Positions 53,481-63,210 are shown, numbered from the stretch's first letter. The stretch: DNA of 64,000 nt from Planctomycetota bacterium (GCA_020638835.1 JACKHV010000006.1:1-64000), one strand, 5' to 3'. Numbers and translations are program-made. Notes: generated by a model not told the origin, from the letters alone.

Positions 53481-55565
53481 ATGAAACGAAACAGCAAGCC
53501 GAAGGCCGACGGCCTTCAGCAGGGTCGAAAGGCCATCGACCAGCTCGACAAGGAACTCGTGCGCCTGCTCGCGGAGCGCATGAAAGCCGTCCAGGGCATC
53601 GCGGACGCCAAGCGCCAGAACCCGGACGCGCCGCTGCGCGACGACGGTCGCGAGCGGGAGCTCTTCGAGGTCTGGTCGCGCGAAGCGGTCGGGCACGACC
53701 TCTCCGGCTACTTCGCCGGCCGCGTGCTGCGCGAGATCCTGAACTGGTCGCGGCGCGAACAGGAGCGCCAGCTGCGCCCGAAGAGCGAAGAGACGAGCAC
53801 CGGTGCGGTCCGCGTCGGCTACCAGGGCGTGCCGGCCTGCTACTCGGACTTGGCCATCACCAAGCTGTTCTCGACGCGCGACCACAAGGGTCTGGCGCGC
53901 CAAGGCTTCCGCTCCTTCGGTGCCGCGATCGACGCGCTGGAAGCCGGAGAGATCGACTACGCGCTGCTCCCGATCGAGAACACGATCGCCGGCAGCATCA
54001 ACGACGTCTACGACCTGCTGGCACGTCGCAACGTGACGATCGTCGGCGAGGAAATCATCGACGTCGAGCACTGCCTGGTCGCGCTGCCCGGCACGAAGCT
54101 CGAGGACGTGCGCGTCGTGCGCTCGCACCCCGTCGCGCTGCAACAGTGCCGCGAGTTCCTGGACAACCTCGTCGGCACCGTCGCCGAGAGCTACCACGAC
54201 ACGGCCGGCGCGGCGCGCTCGATCGCCGTCGAGAAGGCCGTCGACGTGGCCGCGATCGCGTCCGAGGAGTCGGCGGCGCACTACGGCCTGCAGGTGCTGG
54301 CGCGCAAGGTGCACGACCAGCGCGAGAACATGACGCGCTTCCTCCTGATCGCGCGCGAGCCGGAGGCCTTCGACAAGCGTTGGCCCAGCAAGAGCTCGCT
54401 CGTGATCTCCGTGAACCACCGCCAAGGGGCTCTACTCGCCTGTTTGCAGGCGTTCGCGACCCAGGGCGTGAACCTCACCAAGCTGGAGAGCCGGCCGCTC
54501 GCCGAGACGCCGTGGGAGTACCTCTTCTACCTCGACATCGAGGGTCGCATCGACGATCCGGGTGTCGCGGCGGCGCTCGAGGAACTGCGCGTGCACACGA
54601 ACCGACTGAAGGTGCTCGGAAGCTACCCGCGCTGCGTCTCGGAGACGGAAGGCGTGCAAGTCGCGGCTCCGCAGGCCCCCGCGAAGCGCAACGGCAAGGT
54701 GAAGGACGGCGTCTCGATGCCGAAGATCCCCGCCGCGCCGAAGAAGAACGGCGCACTGCGCCTCGCCGGTTCGCGCGAGGACAAGAGCCGGACGCGCGTG
54801 CGCATCGGCGGCGTGGAGATCGGCGGCTCGCAGTTCGTCGTGATCTCCGGACCCTGCGCCATCGAGAGCCGCGAGCAAGTGCTCGAGTCGGCCGCGATGG
54901 TGAAGGCCTGCGGCGCGCGCATCATGCGCGGTGGCGCGTTCAAGCCGCGCTCGTCGCCGTACTCCTTCCAAGGGCTCGGCTTCGAGGGACTCGACATGCT
55001 GCGCGAAGCGGGTCGCGCGTACGAGATGCCCGTCGTGACGGAGGTCTTGCGGATCGAGGACGCCGGCCGCATCGCCGAGAAGGCGGACATGCTGCAAGTC
55101 GGCGCGCGGAACATGCAGAACTTCGCGCTGCTGCGCGAGCTCGGGCGGCTCGACCGACCAATCCTGCTGAAGCGCGGCATGAGCGCCACCATCGAGGAGG
55201 TGCTGATGGCCGCCGAGTACATCATGGACGCCGGCAACAACCAGGTCGTCCTCTGCGAGCGCGGCATCCGCACCTTCGAGACGGCGACGCGCGCGACGCT
55301 CGACGTCTCCGCGATCCCGGTGCTGAAGTCGCGGTCGCACCTGCCGGTGATCGTCGACCCCTCGCACGCCGCGGGGGTGCGCGACCTGGTCATCCCGCTG
55401 GCTCTCGCCGCCACCGCGGCGGGGGCGGACGGCCTGATCGTCGAGGCACACCCGCGCCCCGAAGAGGCGCTCTGCGACAAGGACCAGGCGCTGACCCGCG
55501 GGGATCTCGAGGAGCTGATCCACGCGCTGCGGCCGATCGTGGCCGCCCAGGGTCGCACGCTCTGA
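53481..55565 (+). CDS. pheA: Fusion enzyme: chorismate mutase - prephenate dehydratase - ACT - DAHP synthase
   Basis: 694 aa. Residues about 15-95 are an AroQ-type chorismate mutase ('RKAIDQLDKELVRLLAERM'). About 108-290 is prephenate dehydratase ('VRVGYQGVPACYSDLA', 'LLPIENTIAGSINDVYDLL', 'ENMTRFLLIA' with the TRF motif). About 304-380 is an ACT domain with the Phe-binding 'GALLACLQAF' and 'TKLESRPLAETPWEYLFY' (ESRP). A Lys/Pro-rich linker (about 385-425) leads to a DAHP synthase type I-beta-like domain (about 440-694: 'VISGPCAIESREQV', 'KPRSSPYSFQGLG', 'VVLCERGIRTF', 'LPVIVDPSHAAG'). It joins the first shikimate step with the two committed steps to phenylpyruvate. The start ATG 53481 gives an immediate basic N-terminus. 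Confidence 0.93.
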   Translation: MKRNSKPKADGLQQGRKAIDQLDKELVRLLAERMKAVQGIADAKRQNPDAPLRDDGRERELFEVWSREAVGHDLSGYFAGRVLREILNWSRREQERQLRPKSEETSTGAVRVGYQGVPACYSDLAITKLFSTRDHKGLARQGFRSFGAAIDALEAGEIDYALLPIENTIAGSINDVYDLLARRNVTIVGEEIIDVEHCLVALPGTKLEDVRVVRSHPVALQQCREFLDNLVGTVAESYHDTAGAARSIAVEKAVDVAAIASEESAAHYGLQVLARKVHDQRENMTRFLLIAREPEAFDKRWPSKSSLVISVNHRQGALLACLQAFATQGVNLTKLESRPLAETPWEYLFYLDIEGRIDDPGVAAALEELRVHTNRLKVLGSYPRCVSETEGVQVAAPQAPAKRNGKVKDGVSMPKIPAAPKKNGALRLAGSREDKSRTRVRIGGVEIGGSQFVVISGPCAIESREQVLESAAMVKACGARIMRGGAFKPRSSPYSFQGLGFEGLDMLREAGRAYEMPVVTEVLRIEDAGRIAEKADMLQVGARNMQNFALLRELGRLDRPILLKRGMSATIEEVLMAAEYIMDAGNNQVVLCERGIRTFETATRATLDVSAIPVLKSRSHLPVIVDPSHAAGVRDLVIPLALAATAAGADGLIVEAHPRPEEALCDKDQALTRGDLEELIHALRPIVAAQGRTL

Positions 55566-55588
55566 TCTAGGTGAGGCTCGTGTGAGAG

Positions 55589-55628
55589 GGCCGAGGCGGG
55601 GCATCGTCGCCCCCCTCGGCCCTTCTTC
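55589..55628 (+). terminator. Rho-independent-like terminator after the aromatic fusion gene
   Basis: GGGCCGAG pairs with CTCGGCCC, with further GC pairs (GGCGGGG/CCCCCC) inside, followed by TTCTTCT. It lies 23 bp after the stop at 55565. Confidence 0.75.
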
Positions 55629-55767
55629 TCGCTCTCACGAGGGGTCGGAGCCGTGAGCGGGCGGGCCCCCGGCTCCCCGGGTGCAGCTGTCCGGAATGGG
55701 ACTCAGGTCGGAGCGCGACGGCGACCGATCATTCGCAGGACCCCCTAGGCCCTCGTCCCCACCCAGC

Positions 55768-56868
55768 ATGTCCATTCAGCAAATCAGCGCCCTGGCGCGC
55801 GGCCTCAAGCAGGCCGACCCCCACGACGTGCGCGTCCGCACCGCGAGCCTGGCTCGCATCGACGAACTCCGCACCCTCCTGGCCCGCGCGGGCTGCACCG
55901 AGCTCGTCTGTTGCCTCGAGGCCGCGACGACCTTGATCCACATGACCATGGAGGCGTCCGGCCCGCAGAATCCGGGTCTGATGGACGTGGTTGCGAAGCT
56001 CGTGGAGGCCGTCGACTCGGCCTTCGGTTACGAGAGCCCGCACGTGCAGAAGGTCAAGGCGATGGGGGACTCCGGTCTCTGCCTGGCCGTTCCGAGCGGG
56101 AACCAGACCAGCCCGGCGGCGGAGCCGCGAACGACCGCGCCGGCGACGACCACAACCGCGCACGCGCCGGCCACACCTCCGACGCTCGACATGAAGCGTG
56201 CCTCCGGCAGCCACCTGACCCTGACCGGCGGCATGGCGGAAAGGGGCCGGGGGGAGCAGCGACCGACCACACTGGCCTCGAACGCCGCCAAGCCGGCTCC
56301 CGAGAAGCCGACCCTGCCCCGCCGGGCGGTCGCCGACACCGACCAGCCGGGAGGCGCGGCGCCGCTGCTGAACGACATGGTCTTCGGCGAGTTGATGATC
56401 CAGCTCGGCCACATCACGCGCGAACAGCTCAACGACGGGCTCGACCACCAGGCCGCCAAGGGCGGACGCCTGGGCCAGGCCCTGATCGACCTCAACCTGA
56501 CCAGCTGGGACGTCATCGAGAACGTGCTGCGCTTCCAGCGCATGCTCAACCCCGAGGAGTCGGGTAGCGAGAAGGTGGAGGAGTCGAAGCAGGCGCACCC
56601 CAGAGCGCACCGCGAGCTCCCGAACCTGCTGGGCGAGGTCGTCGTGCACCTCGGCTTCACCGCGGCGGAGAAAGTCGAGGAAGCGCTGCGCGTGCACCGC
56701 GCAACCGGCATCCGCATGGGCGAGGCGCTCGTCCAGATCGGTGCGCTGACCTGGCCGCAGCTGCGCGAGTCGCTGCGCCTGCAGCACAACATGCGTTACG
56801 CCGCGGGCCACGCCGAGGTGCAGTCGCCGAAGTTCGGTCAGCCGGGCCCGGTCAGGAAGCTCGGCTGA
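55768..56868 (+). CDS. Protein with two MshEN-like (type II secretion E N-terminal) domains
   Basis: 366 aa. The N-terminal part (1-110) is helical ('LARIDELRTLLARAGCTELV'). A low-complexity Ala/Thr/Pro linker spans about 115-205. Two similar domains follow at about 222-280 ('FGELMIQLGHITREQLND', 'GRLGQALIDLNL') and 306-362 ('LGEVVVHLGFTAAEKVEE', 'IRMGEALVQIGALTWPQL'). The pattern LG..L...G.it..qL..al..Q is the MshEN fold, which binds c-di-GMP in MshE-type ATPases. No ATPase domain is attached, so it may be a stand-alone c-di-GMP reader. ATG 55768 was preferred to a GTG 29 codons upstream because nothing before it looks conserved. Confidence 0.8.
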   Translation: MSIQQISALARGLKQADPHDVRVRTASLARIDELRTLLARAGCTELVCCLEAATTLIHMTMEASGPQNPGLMDVVAKLVEAVDSAFGYESPHVQKVKAMGDSGLCLAVPSGNQTSPAAEPRTTAPATTTTAHAPATPPTLDMKRASGSHLTLTGGMAERGRGEQRPTTLASNAAKPAPEKPTLPRRAVADTDQPGGAAPLLNDMVFGELMIQLGHITREQLNDGLDHQAAKGGRLGQALIDLNLTSWDVIENVLRFQRMLNPEESGSEKVEESKQAHPRAHRELPNLLGEVVVHLGFTAAEKVEEALRVHRATGIRMGEALVQIGALTWPQLRESLRLQHNMRYAAGHAEVQSPKFGQPGPVRKLG

Positions 56869-56895
56869 GCGCGGCGACGCCCCGAGACCAAAGCG

Positions 56896-56932
56896 CAGGA
56901 GCGCCGCCCCCTCGGGCGGCGCTCCTGTTTTC
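56896..56932 (+). terminator. Strong rho-independent terminator
   Basis: CAGGAGCGCCGCC pairs with GGCGGCGCTCCTG (13 bp) around a short loop, followed by TTTTCTC. It is 27 bp after the MshEN-type gene's stop. Confidence 0.9.
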
Positions 56933-56971
56933 TCGTCCGCTCGGCGTGGGCCGAGCTTCCGCGGTCAGCGC

Positions 56972-58612
56972 TTAGAGCTGGAAGTCGATCCGGACGCTGT
57001 TCGAGAGGTTCGAACCGCTGCCGCAGGGGCTGGCCAGGTCGCGGAACCAGATCTGGAAGTGGCGAGTGCTGGGGACCAGCACGTTCGCTTCCGTGACGAT
57101 CGAGACCGTCGAACTCGCCTCACCGACGCCGTTCGTCGTGGTGAGTTCCATGCGCTCCGTGTTTCCGGCAACGCAGAGGTTGCCGTCCTTGAAGGGCACC
57201 TGCTGACCGGCGGTGCCGGAGAGCCACATGCCGACCTTGTTGGCCGGGGCGCCGGAGACACTCAGGACGACGTCGTCGTTGGCGATGCTGGTCGTTCCGT
57301 AGGCCGTGATCAGCGCGCCGGCGCCGGTCGAGTTGGCGCAACCCGCGGTGTTGTCGATGTTGCCGCAGGGGGCGATCAGGCTGTGGCAGTAGCACATGCC
57401 CGTACCGATTTGCGTGGGGCCGCCAGCGCCGGGGCCTTCGACCGGAGCGGTCAGGACGTCGCCGAGGCCGGAGGTGTAGAGCGTCAGCTCGCCGGTTCCG
57501 GCTTGCGGCGCGCCGTTGGCGGTGAAGCCGAAGCTGTACATCGTGCCCCAGCGGAGCGCGTTGCCGTTGGCGTTCTGGTTCGGCGTCGTGGTCGAAGCCC
57601 ACTTGGCCTTGCCGCCGGCCTGGCTGAACGACCAGTCGGTGTTGTCGTAGGGCTCACCCGAGTGGTAGTTCACGTCCGTGAACCAGACGTCGGTCAGCGT
57701 GGCGCCGGCGTCGGCCGGGACGGCGAACGAGTAGCCGGCGTCCTCGGAGTTGTGGTTCTGGACCGCGTAGCTGTAGGTCCAGGTGCCGTTGCCGTTGTCC
57801 GTGACGCGGTACGCGACCCAGAAGTAGCCGTGCACGCCGGGGCCCGCTTCGTCGATGTTGGTCACCTCGGTGATCACCACGCCGGCGTCCTCGGCCTGCC
57901 ACGCCTTGATGGCGGGGTCGCCGACGACGGTCGAGCCGATGCCGGAAAGGTTGCGCGAGGCCGACACGTTCACCTTGCGGTACGACGCGTTGTTCGCGGC
58001 GTTGCCGGCGGCGTGGTCATCGGCCGCGATGTACTCGGACTCGATGAAGTAGGAAGCCGCGGCGTTGGCCGGGTTGCTCTGGTCCAGCTCCGAAGTCGGC
58101 ACCACGAGGCGACCGCGGTTCGTGCCGCCGGTCGGGCCGGTCTCGGTGTTGTGGACGCCGCTCGTCGAGTTGATCTCCGACTTGCGTCCGCCGCCGCGAC
58201 CGTCGTTCAGACCCGAGCTGTAGGTGTCGGCGCAGCCGAGACCGAGGGTGTCACAGTTCGTGGCCTGGCAAGCACCGCAGCCGGACTGGCTCAGCGCGCA
58301 GAAGCCGTGCTTCAGGAAGCTCTGGCCCAGCTGCTCGAAGCGACCGTCCCGCAGGCGGAACATGTTTTGGGCGATCACCGGGTGGTTATGGCTGCTCGAG
58401 TACCAGTCCAGCGTCTGGTTTCCGATGTTGCAGGACACCGTGGCGAAGGAGTAGGCATCCTCGCCGGCGACGCCGGTGTAGTGCGAGGTCGCGTCAGCGC
58501 CGCCGATGGTCTCGCCGACGCGGAAGGTGACCACGTCGGGGCCGACCTGGGCACTGGAAACGCCGGCCAGCAGCGCAGCGGCGAAGAGAGTCGAGTGAAG
58601 AGTCTTCTGCAT
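56972..58612 (-). CDS. Secreted protein of the 57-64 kb family, member 1
   Basis: 546 aa. Signal peptide 1 to about 21 ('LFAAALLAGVSSAQ'). The N-terminal family domain (about 22-395) starts 'VGPDVVTFRVGETIGGADAT' and holds 'SSHNHPVIAQNMFRL', 'GQSFLKHGFCALSQSGCGAC' and 'HGYFWVAYRVTDNGNGTW'. These conserved His and Cys residues could form a metal or disulfide centre. The C-terminal domain (about 415-546) is the Cys/Gly-rich domain ('CANSTGAGALITAYG', 'VPFKDGNLCVAGNTERMEL', 'GSGSNLSNSVRIDFQL'). ATG 58612 gives the signal peptide. The function is unknown; the exported, multi-domain plan suggests a surface or extracellular-matrix protein. Confidence 0.85.
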   Translation of the reverse strand: MQKTLHSTLFAAALLAGVSSAQVGPDVVTFRVGETIGGADATSHYTGVAGEDAYSFATVSCNIGNQTLDWYSSSHNHPVIAQNMFRLRDGRFEQLGQSFLKHGFCALSQSGCGACQATNCDTLGLGCADTYSSGLNDGRGGGRKSEINSTSGVHNTETGPTGGTNRGRLVVPTSELDQSNPANAAASYFIESEYIAADDHAAGNAANNASYRKVNVSASRNLSGIGSTVVGDPAIKAWQAEDAGVVITEVTNIDEAGPGVHGYFWVAYRVTDNGNGTWTYSYAVQNHNSEDAGYSFAVPADAGATLTDVWFTDVNYHSGEPYDNTDWSFSQAGGKAKWASTTTPNQNANGNALRWGTMYSFGFTANGAPQAGTGELTLYTSGLGDVLTAPVEGPGAGGPTQIGTGMCYCHSLIAPCGNIDNTAGCANSTGAGALITAYGTTSIANDDVVLSVSGAPANKVGMWLSGTAGQQVPFKDGNLCVAGNTERMELTTTNGVGEASSTVSIVTEANVLVPSTRHFQIWFRDLASPCGSGSNLSNSVRIDFQL

Positions 58613-58896
58613 GTGAATAGGGACCTTCCCTTGGGTGAGCGGAACGGGTCGGGGGTAGGGGGGGTCAGCGGACGTCCGGCTGAAGAGTAGCACGCACGCC
58701 GAATTCGAGTCGGGGAGGCTCCGAGACTAGGACGAACCTGCGTTCCGGATACCGTAAAACCTGCCGGAAAGGGCCGAGAAGCCTCATTCCGCAGCGTAGG
58801 ACGATGCCGCCACTCCGCGGGTTCCCCGGAGAGCCGGCTTCGCGGCGCTCCATACCGTGCACGGCCGCCCTGGCGTACCGGGAAGGCCGTTTCGGC

Positions 58897-60546
58897 TCAG
58901 AAGAACTGGATCCGGACGGCCTGGGAGAGGTTCGATCCGGTTCCACAAGGCGACCCGCCGGGGTCGCGGAACCACTGCTGGTAGAGCCGGCTGACGCCCG
59001 GGCCGGGGATCTGGCCGGCGGCGACGATCGAAACGCTGGAGCTGCCCGCGCCCGCGGCGTCCAGGAAGACCACCTCGAGGCGCTCGGTGGGGTTCCCCAG
59101 GCAGAGGATGCCGTCCTTGAAGGGCAGGGCGATCGGGCTGGTCCCCTGCAGGAGCATGCTGGGCTGGTTCGGGCGCGCCTGGGTCACCGTGAACTGCAGG
59201 TCGTCGGCCGCCACGGAGGCCGAGCCCTGGGCGATCAGCTGGGCACCGGTCCCGACCGAGCTCAGGCAGCCCTCGCCCGCTCCGGCAGCCGAGAGGTTGC
59301 CGCAGGGGCAGGCGCCGGAGGATCCGTCGCCGAAGCACAGGCTCTGGCCGATCCCGACCCCCGGGCCCGGACCCTCGGCCGGGAGGCTCAGCGTGCTGCC
59401 GACCCCGGGGTGGTAGAGATCGAGGCTCGCGACCCCGCCGGCGGGCGGGCCGTCCGCCGTGAACCCGAAGGAGTAGACCGAGCCCCAGCGCAGCGCGTTC
59501 CCATCCGGATCGGTGGTCGAAGTGGTCGTCGAGCGCCACTCGGCGAAGCCGCCGCCGTGCGTGAACGTCCAGTCCGTCGGGTCGTAGGGTTCGCCCGAGT
59601 GCGGATCGACGTCCGTGAACCAGACGTCCGTCAGCGTCGCCGAGGCGCTCGCCGGAACCCGCCAGGAGGCGGCGGCCTGCGCCGAGTTCAGGTTCTGCAC
59701 GGCGTAGCTGTAGGTCCAGGTCCCGTCGCCGTTGTCGGTGACGCGCCGGGCGACGTAGTAGTAGCCGTGCACGCCGGGTCCGCCCTCGTCCACGTTCAGC
59801 AGCTCGTCGAGCTGCACCGCGGGGTCGACGGCCTGCCACGCCTCGAGCGCAGGACCGATCGCCGTCGACGTGACGCCGGACAAGCCGCGCGTCGGCGTGA
59901 TCGAGACCTCGCGCCACGACGCGTTGTTCGCGGCGTGGCCGGCGGCGTGGTCGTCCGCGGCGACGAACTGCGCCTCGACGAAGTAGCGCGCGCCCGCGTT
60001 CGCCGGCGAAGAGGGGTCGACATCCGCGCTGGCGACGGTCAGGCGTCCGGCGTTGCCGCCGCCGACGGGCGACGTGGACGTGGTGTGCACGCCGGTCGTG
60101 GCGCTGATCTCGGACCGTCGACCGCCGAGGCTGCCGTCGCTGAGCGAAGCGGAGCTCGTGTCCGAGCAGCCGATGCCGAGCGTGTTGCAGCTCGTCGGCT
60201 GGCACGTGCCGCAGCCCGAGCTGCTCAACGCGCAGAAGCTGTGCTTCACGAAGCTCGCGCCGAGTTGTTCGAAGCGACCGTCGCGCAGGCGATACATGTT
60301 CTGCGCCATGACCGGGTGGTCGTGCGTCGACGTGGACCAGTCGATCGTCGTGGTGCCGAGGTTGCAGGCGGTGACGCCGAAGGCGTAGGCGTCCTCACCC
60401 GCGACGGCGGTGTAGTGCGCGAAAGAGTTCGCGCCGCCGATCGTCTCGCCGACGCGGAAGACGACGACGTCCGGGCCGCTCTGCGCGAAGGCGGCGCCCG
60501 GGATGGCGACGGCGAGCAAGGTACCGAGGAGTCGCGGAGGCAGCAT
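58897..60546 (-). CDS. Secreted protein of the 57-64 kb family, member 2
   Basis: 549 aa, paralogue of member 1 across its full length. Signal peptide ends near 'AIPGAAFAQ' (about 22). The N-terminal domain has 'GPDVVVFRVGETIGGANSFA', 'STHDHPVMAQNMYRL', 'KHSFCALSSSGCGTCQPTSC' and 'HGYYYVARRVTDNGDGTWTY'. 'HNHPVI' of members 1 and 3 reads 'HDHPVM' here. The C-terminal domain carries 'GACPCGNLSAAGAGEGC' and 'QARPNQPSMLLQG', ending 'GTGSNLSQAVRIQFF'. The 284 bp to member 1 show no clear promoter. It is probably expressed separately, and its function is unknown. Confidence 0.85.
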   Translation of the reverse strand: MLPPRLLGTLLAVAIPGAAFAQSGPDVVVFRVGETIGGANSFAHYTAVAGEDAYAFGVTACNLGTTTIDWSTSTHDHPVMAQNMYRLRDGRFEQLGASFVKHSFCALSSSGCGTCQPTSCNTLGIGCSDTSSASLSDGSLGGRRSEISATTGVHTTSTSPVGGGNAGRLTVASADVDPSSPANAGARYFVEAQFVAADDHAAGHAANNASWREVSITPTRGLSGVTSTAIGPALEAWQAVDPAVQLDELLNVDEGGPGVHGYYYVARRVTDNGDGTWTYSYAVQNLNSAQAAASWRVPASASATLTDVWFTDVDPHSGEPYDPTDWTFTHGGGFAEWRSTTTSTTDPDGNALRWGSVYSFGFTADGPPAGGVASLDLYHPGVGSTLSLPAEGPGPGVGIGQSLCFGDGSSGACPCGNLSAAGAGEGCLSSVGTGAQLIAQGSASVAADDLQFTVTQARPNQPSMLLQGTSPIALPFKDGILCLGNPTERLEVVFLDAAGAGSSSVSIVAAGQIPGPGVSRLYQQWFRDPGGSPCGTGSNLSQAVRIQFF

Positions 60547-60624
60547 GCGGGGCTCTCGTGCGGAGGGTGCCGGGGGGAAGCGCTCCGAACAGCCTAACCG
60601 CTGCCGCCGCATCGCGGGTGACGG

Positions 60625-63093
60625 CTACCAGAAGCTGACGGCGACGCCGTTGCTGAAGTTCGAACCCGTCGCGCAGGGCGAACCGCCGGGGTCGCGGAAC
60701 CACTGCTGGTAGTAGCGCGTGCTGCCGGGTCCGGGGACGTTGCCCTCCGTCACGATCGACACGCTGGAGGTGCCGGAGCCCGACGCGTCGAGGAACACGA
60801 CCTCGAGGCGCTCGGTCGGGTTGCCCATGCAGAGCACGCCGTCCTTGAAGGGCGTCGCGATCGGAGCCGCGCCCTGCAGCAGCATGCTCGGCTGGTTCGG
60901 GCGAGCCTGCGTGACCGTGAAGGAGAGGTCGTCCATCGCGAAGCTGTTCGATCCGTTCGCGGTGAGGATCGCGCCGTGCCCGAGCGTCGAGGAACAACCC
61001 TCGCCCGCGCCGACGGTCGACTCGTTGCCGCACGGACACGCACCCGCGCTGCCGTCGCCGAAGCAGAACGGAGTCGAGGTCGCGACGCCGGTGATCGAGA
61101 CGTCGAGGTCGTAGACGTTCTCCGGACCGGAAGCGTTCCAGATGTAGACGCGCAGCCAGTACGTCTGCGTCGTTCCCGTGTTGTTCGTCCAGACGAGGTC
61201 TTCGTCGTCCGAGCTCGTCGCGCCGCGCACGAGGTAGTCCCCGAAGGACGTCCCGCCGCAGAAGGGCGAAGTCGCGCTGTAGAGGTACGCGTCGATGTCG
61301 GCGAAGAGGTCGACGAAGTCCACGTGCACGTTCAGCGTGCCCCCGGCGGGGACGAGCAGCGTGAAGTAGTCCTCGTCGTCGTCCTTCACGATCAAGTTGG
61401 TGAAGAGGCCGGTGCCGAGTTGCGCGGCGCCTGCGCAGTCGTCGTTCTCCTCGAAGACGTCGTCGGTCGGCGGCGTGTGGGGCGTGACCGCGAGGTCGAG
61501 GTCGTAGCGGTTCTCGGTGGCCGGCGAGCCGGCGAACAGCAGTATCTGCAGGTAGTAGGACCGCGTCGAACCCGTGTCGTTGGTCCAGCTGAGGTCTTCG
61601 TCGTCCGTGCCGCTCTCCGAGCGGGCCACGTCGCTGGTCTCGTCCCCGCACGCCGCGCCGGCCGCGTCGTAGAGGAAGACGTCGATGTCGCCGCTCGCGT
61701 GCGCGAAGTCGAGGTGCACGTCGAGCGTGTCACCGTCCTCGAGGACGACCTCGAAGAAGTCCTGGCTCGAGTCCTGCACGAGCAGCTTGCCGTAGGTCCC
61801 CGGCGCGAGCGTCACGGCCGCCGCGCACGAGTCGTTCGGTTCGTACGCGTCGTCGAACGGACCCGAGGCGCCCGCCGGTCCGGGACCGACGACTTGGGCG
61901 CTCAAGCTGCCGCCGCCGTGGTAGAGGTCGATCGTGCTCGACCCCGCGACCGGCCCGCCGTCGCTGGTGAAGCCGAAGCTGTACATCGTTCCCCAGCGGA
62001 GCGCGTTGCCGTCTGGATCGAGCGCTTCGGTGGTCGTCGAGCGCCACTCGACGAAGCCCGCGCCCTGCGCGAAGGCCCAGTCGGTGTTGTCGTACGGCTC
62101 ACCCGAGTGGTAGTCGACGTCGTTGTACCAGACGCTGCTGACCGAAGCCGTCGCGTCGACCGGCACGCGGAAGGACGCGCCGGCGGCCGCGCTGTTCAGG
62201 TTCTGCACCGCGTAGCAGTAGTCGAAGGTGCCGTCGCCATTGTCGGTGACGCGGTGCGCGACGAAGAAGTAACCGTGCACGCCGGTGCCGGCCTCGTCGT
62301 AGTTCACGACCTCGTCGACGACGACGGCGGGGTCCTCGCTCTTCCACGCGTAGATCGCCGGGTCGATCACGGTGGGCGAGATGCCGTACAGCGAGTGCGT
62401 CGGTTCGTTCTGCGGATTGCCGGATGCGTACACGCCGACCTTGCGCCACGACGCGTTGTTCGCGGCGTTGCCCCACTGGTGGTCGTCGGCGGCGATGTAC
62501 TGACCTTCGATGAAGTAGCTCGCCGCGGCGTTGCCGGGGATCGCCTGGTCGACTTCGGAGGTCGGGACGATCAGGCGTCCACGGTTGCCCGCGCCGACGG
62601 GGCCCGTCTTCGTGGTGTGCACGCCACTGGTCGGGCTGATCTCCGACTTGCGTCCGCCCGAGAAGCCGTCGTTCGTCGTGGCGAGGTAGGTGTCCGCGCA
62701 GAAGGGCGTCAGCTCGTCACAGCCGGAGAGGTTCGGGTTGCACGTCCCGCAGTCGCCGACGGACTGACTCAGCGCGCAGAAGCCGTGCTTGAGGAAGCTC
62801 TGTCCGAGCTGCTCGAAGCGACCGTCCTTCAGCCTGAACATGTTCTTGGCGATGACGGGATGGTTGTGGTTGCTCGAGTACCAGTCGAGGAAGTCGTCGC
62901 CGATGTTGCAGGAGACGGTCGCGAAGGAGTACGCCTCCTCGCCGGCGACGAGCCCGTAGTGGGTCATGTCGTCGGTACCGTCGATCAGCGACCCGACGCG
63001 CGCGGTGACGACGTCGGGACCGATGTTCTGGGCGGAAGCCGCCGCGCTGAACAGCACGGCGAGGACGAGGCTGGGGATCAGGTTGTGCTGCAT
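60625..63093 (-). CDS. Secreted protein of the 57-64 kb family, member 3, with two PPC domains
   Basis: 822 aa. Signal peptide to about 21 ('LVLAVLFSAAASAQ'). The same N-terminal domain spans about 22-405 ('GPDVVTARVGSLIDGTDD', 'SNHNHPVIAKNMFRLKDG', 'KHGFCALSQSVGDCGTC'). Two bacterial pre-peptidase-type (PPC) beta domains follow at about 412-545 and 545-680 ('DAYEPNDSCAAAVTL', 'DSSQDFFEVVLEDGDTLDVH'; 'FEENDDCAGAAQLGTG', 'DEDYFTLLVPAGGTLNVH'). The C-terminal domain closes it (about 685-822). Relative to members 1 and 2 it has gained the PPC pair. The stop is 79 bp before member 2's ATG. Confidence 0.85.
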   Translation of the reverse strand: MQHNLIPSLVLAVLFSAAASAQNIGPDVVTARVGSLIDGTDDMTHYGLVAGEEAYSFATVSCNIGDDFLDWYSSNHNHPVIAKNMFRLKDGRFEQLGQSFLKHGFCALSQSVGDCGTCNPNLSGCDELTPFCADTYLATTNDGFSGGRKSEISPTSGVHTTKTGPVGAGNRGRLIVPTSEVDQAIPGNAAASYFIEGQYIAADDHQWGNAANNASWRKVGVYASGNPQNEPTHSLYGISPTVIDPAIYAWKSEDPAVVVDEVVNYDEAGTGVHGYFFVAHRVTDNGDGTFDYCYAVQNLNSAAAGASFRVPVDATASVSSVWYNDVDYHSGEPYDNTDWAFAQGAGFVEWRSTTTEALDPDGNALRWGTMYSFGFTSDGGPVAGSSTIDLYHGGGSLSAQVVGPGPAGASGPFDDAYEPNDSCAAAVTLAPGTYGKLLVQDSSQDFFEVVLEDGDTLDVHLDFAHASGDIDVFLYDAAGAACGDETSDVARSESGTDDEDLSWTNDTGSTRSYYLQILLFAGSPATENRYDLDLAVTPHTPPTDDVFEENDDCAGAAQLGTGLFTNLIVKDDDEDYFTLLVPAGGTLNVHVDFVDLFADIDAYLYSATSPFCGGTSFGDYLVRGATSSDDEDLVWTNNTGTTQTYWLRVYIWNASGPENVYDLDVSITGVATSTPFCFGDGSAGACPCGNESTVGAGEGCSSTLGHGAILTANGSNSFAMDDLSFTVTQARPNQPSMLLQGAAPIATPFKDGVLCMGNPTERLEVVFLDASGSGTSSVSIVTEGNVPGPGSTRYYQQWFRDPGGSPCATGSNFSNGVAVSFW

Positions 63094-63210
63094 GGGGACG
63101 CCGAAGGCTGCGCGGCGGCGTTCGCCGGGAACGCGAACGCAACTCGGAATCCAAGCCTATCACGGCATTCGCGGAGCGGTCGGATCGCGCGCGCCCGGCG
63201 ACACGAAAGA

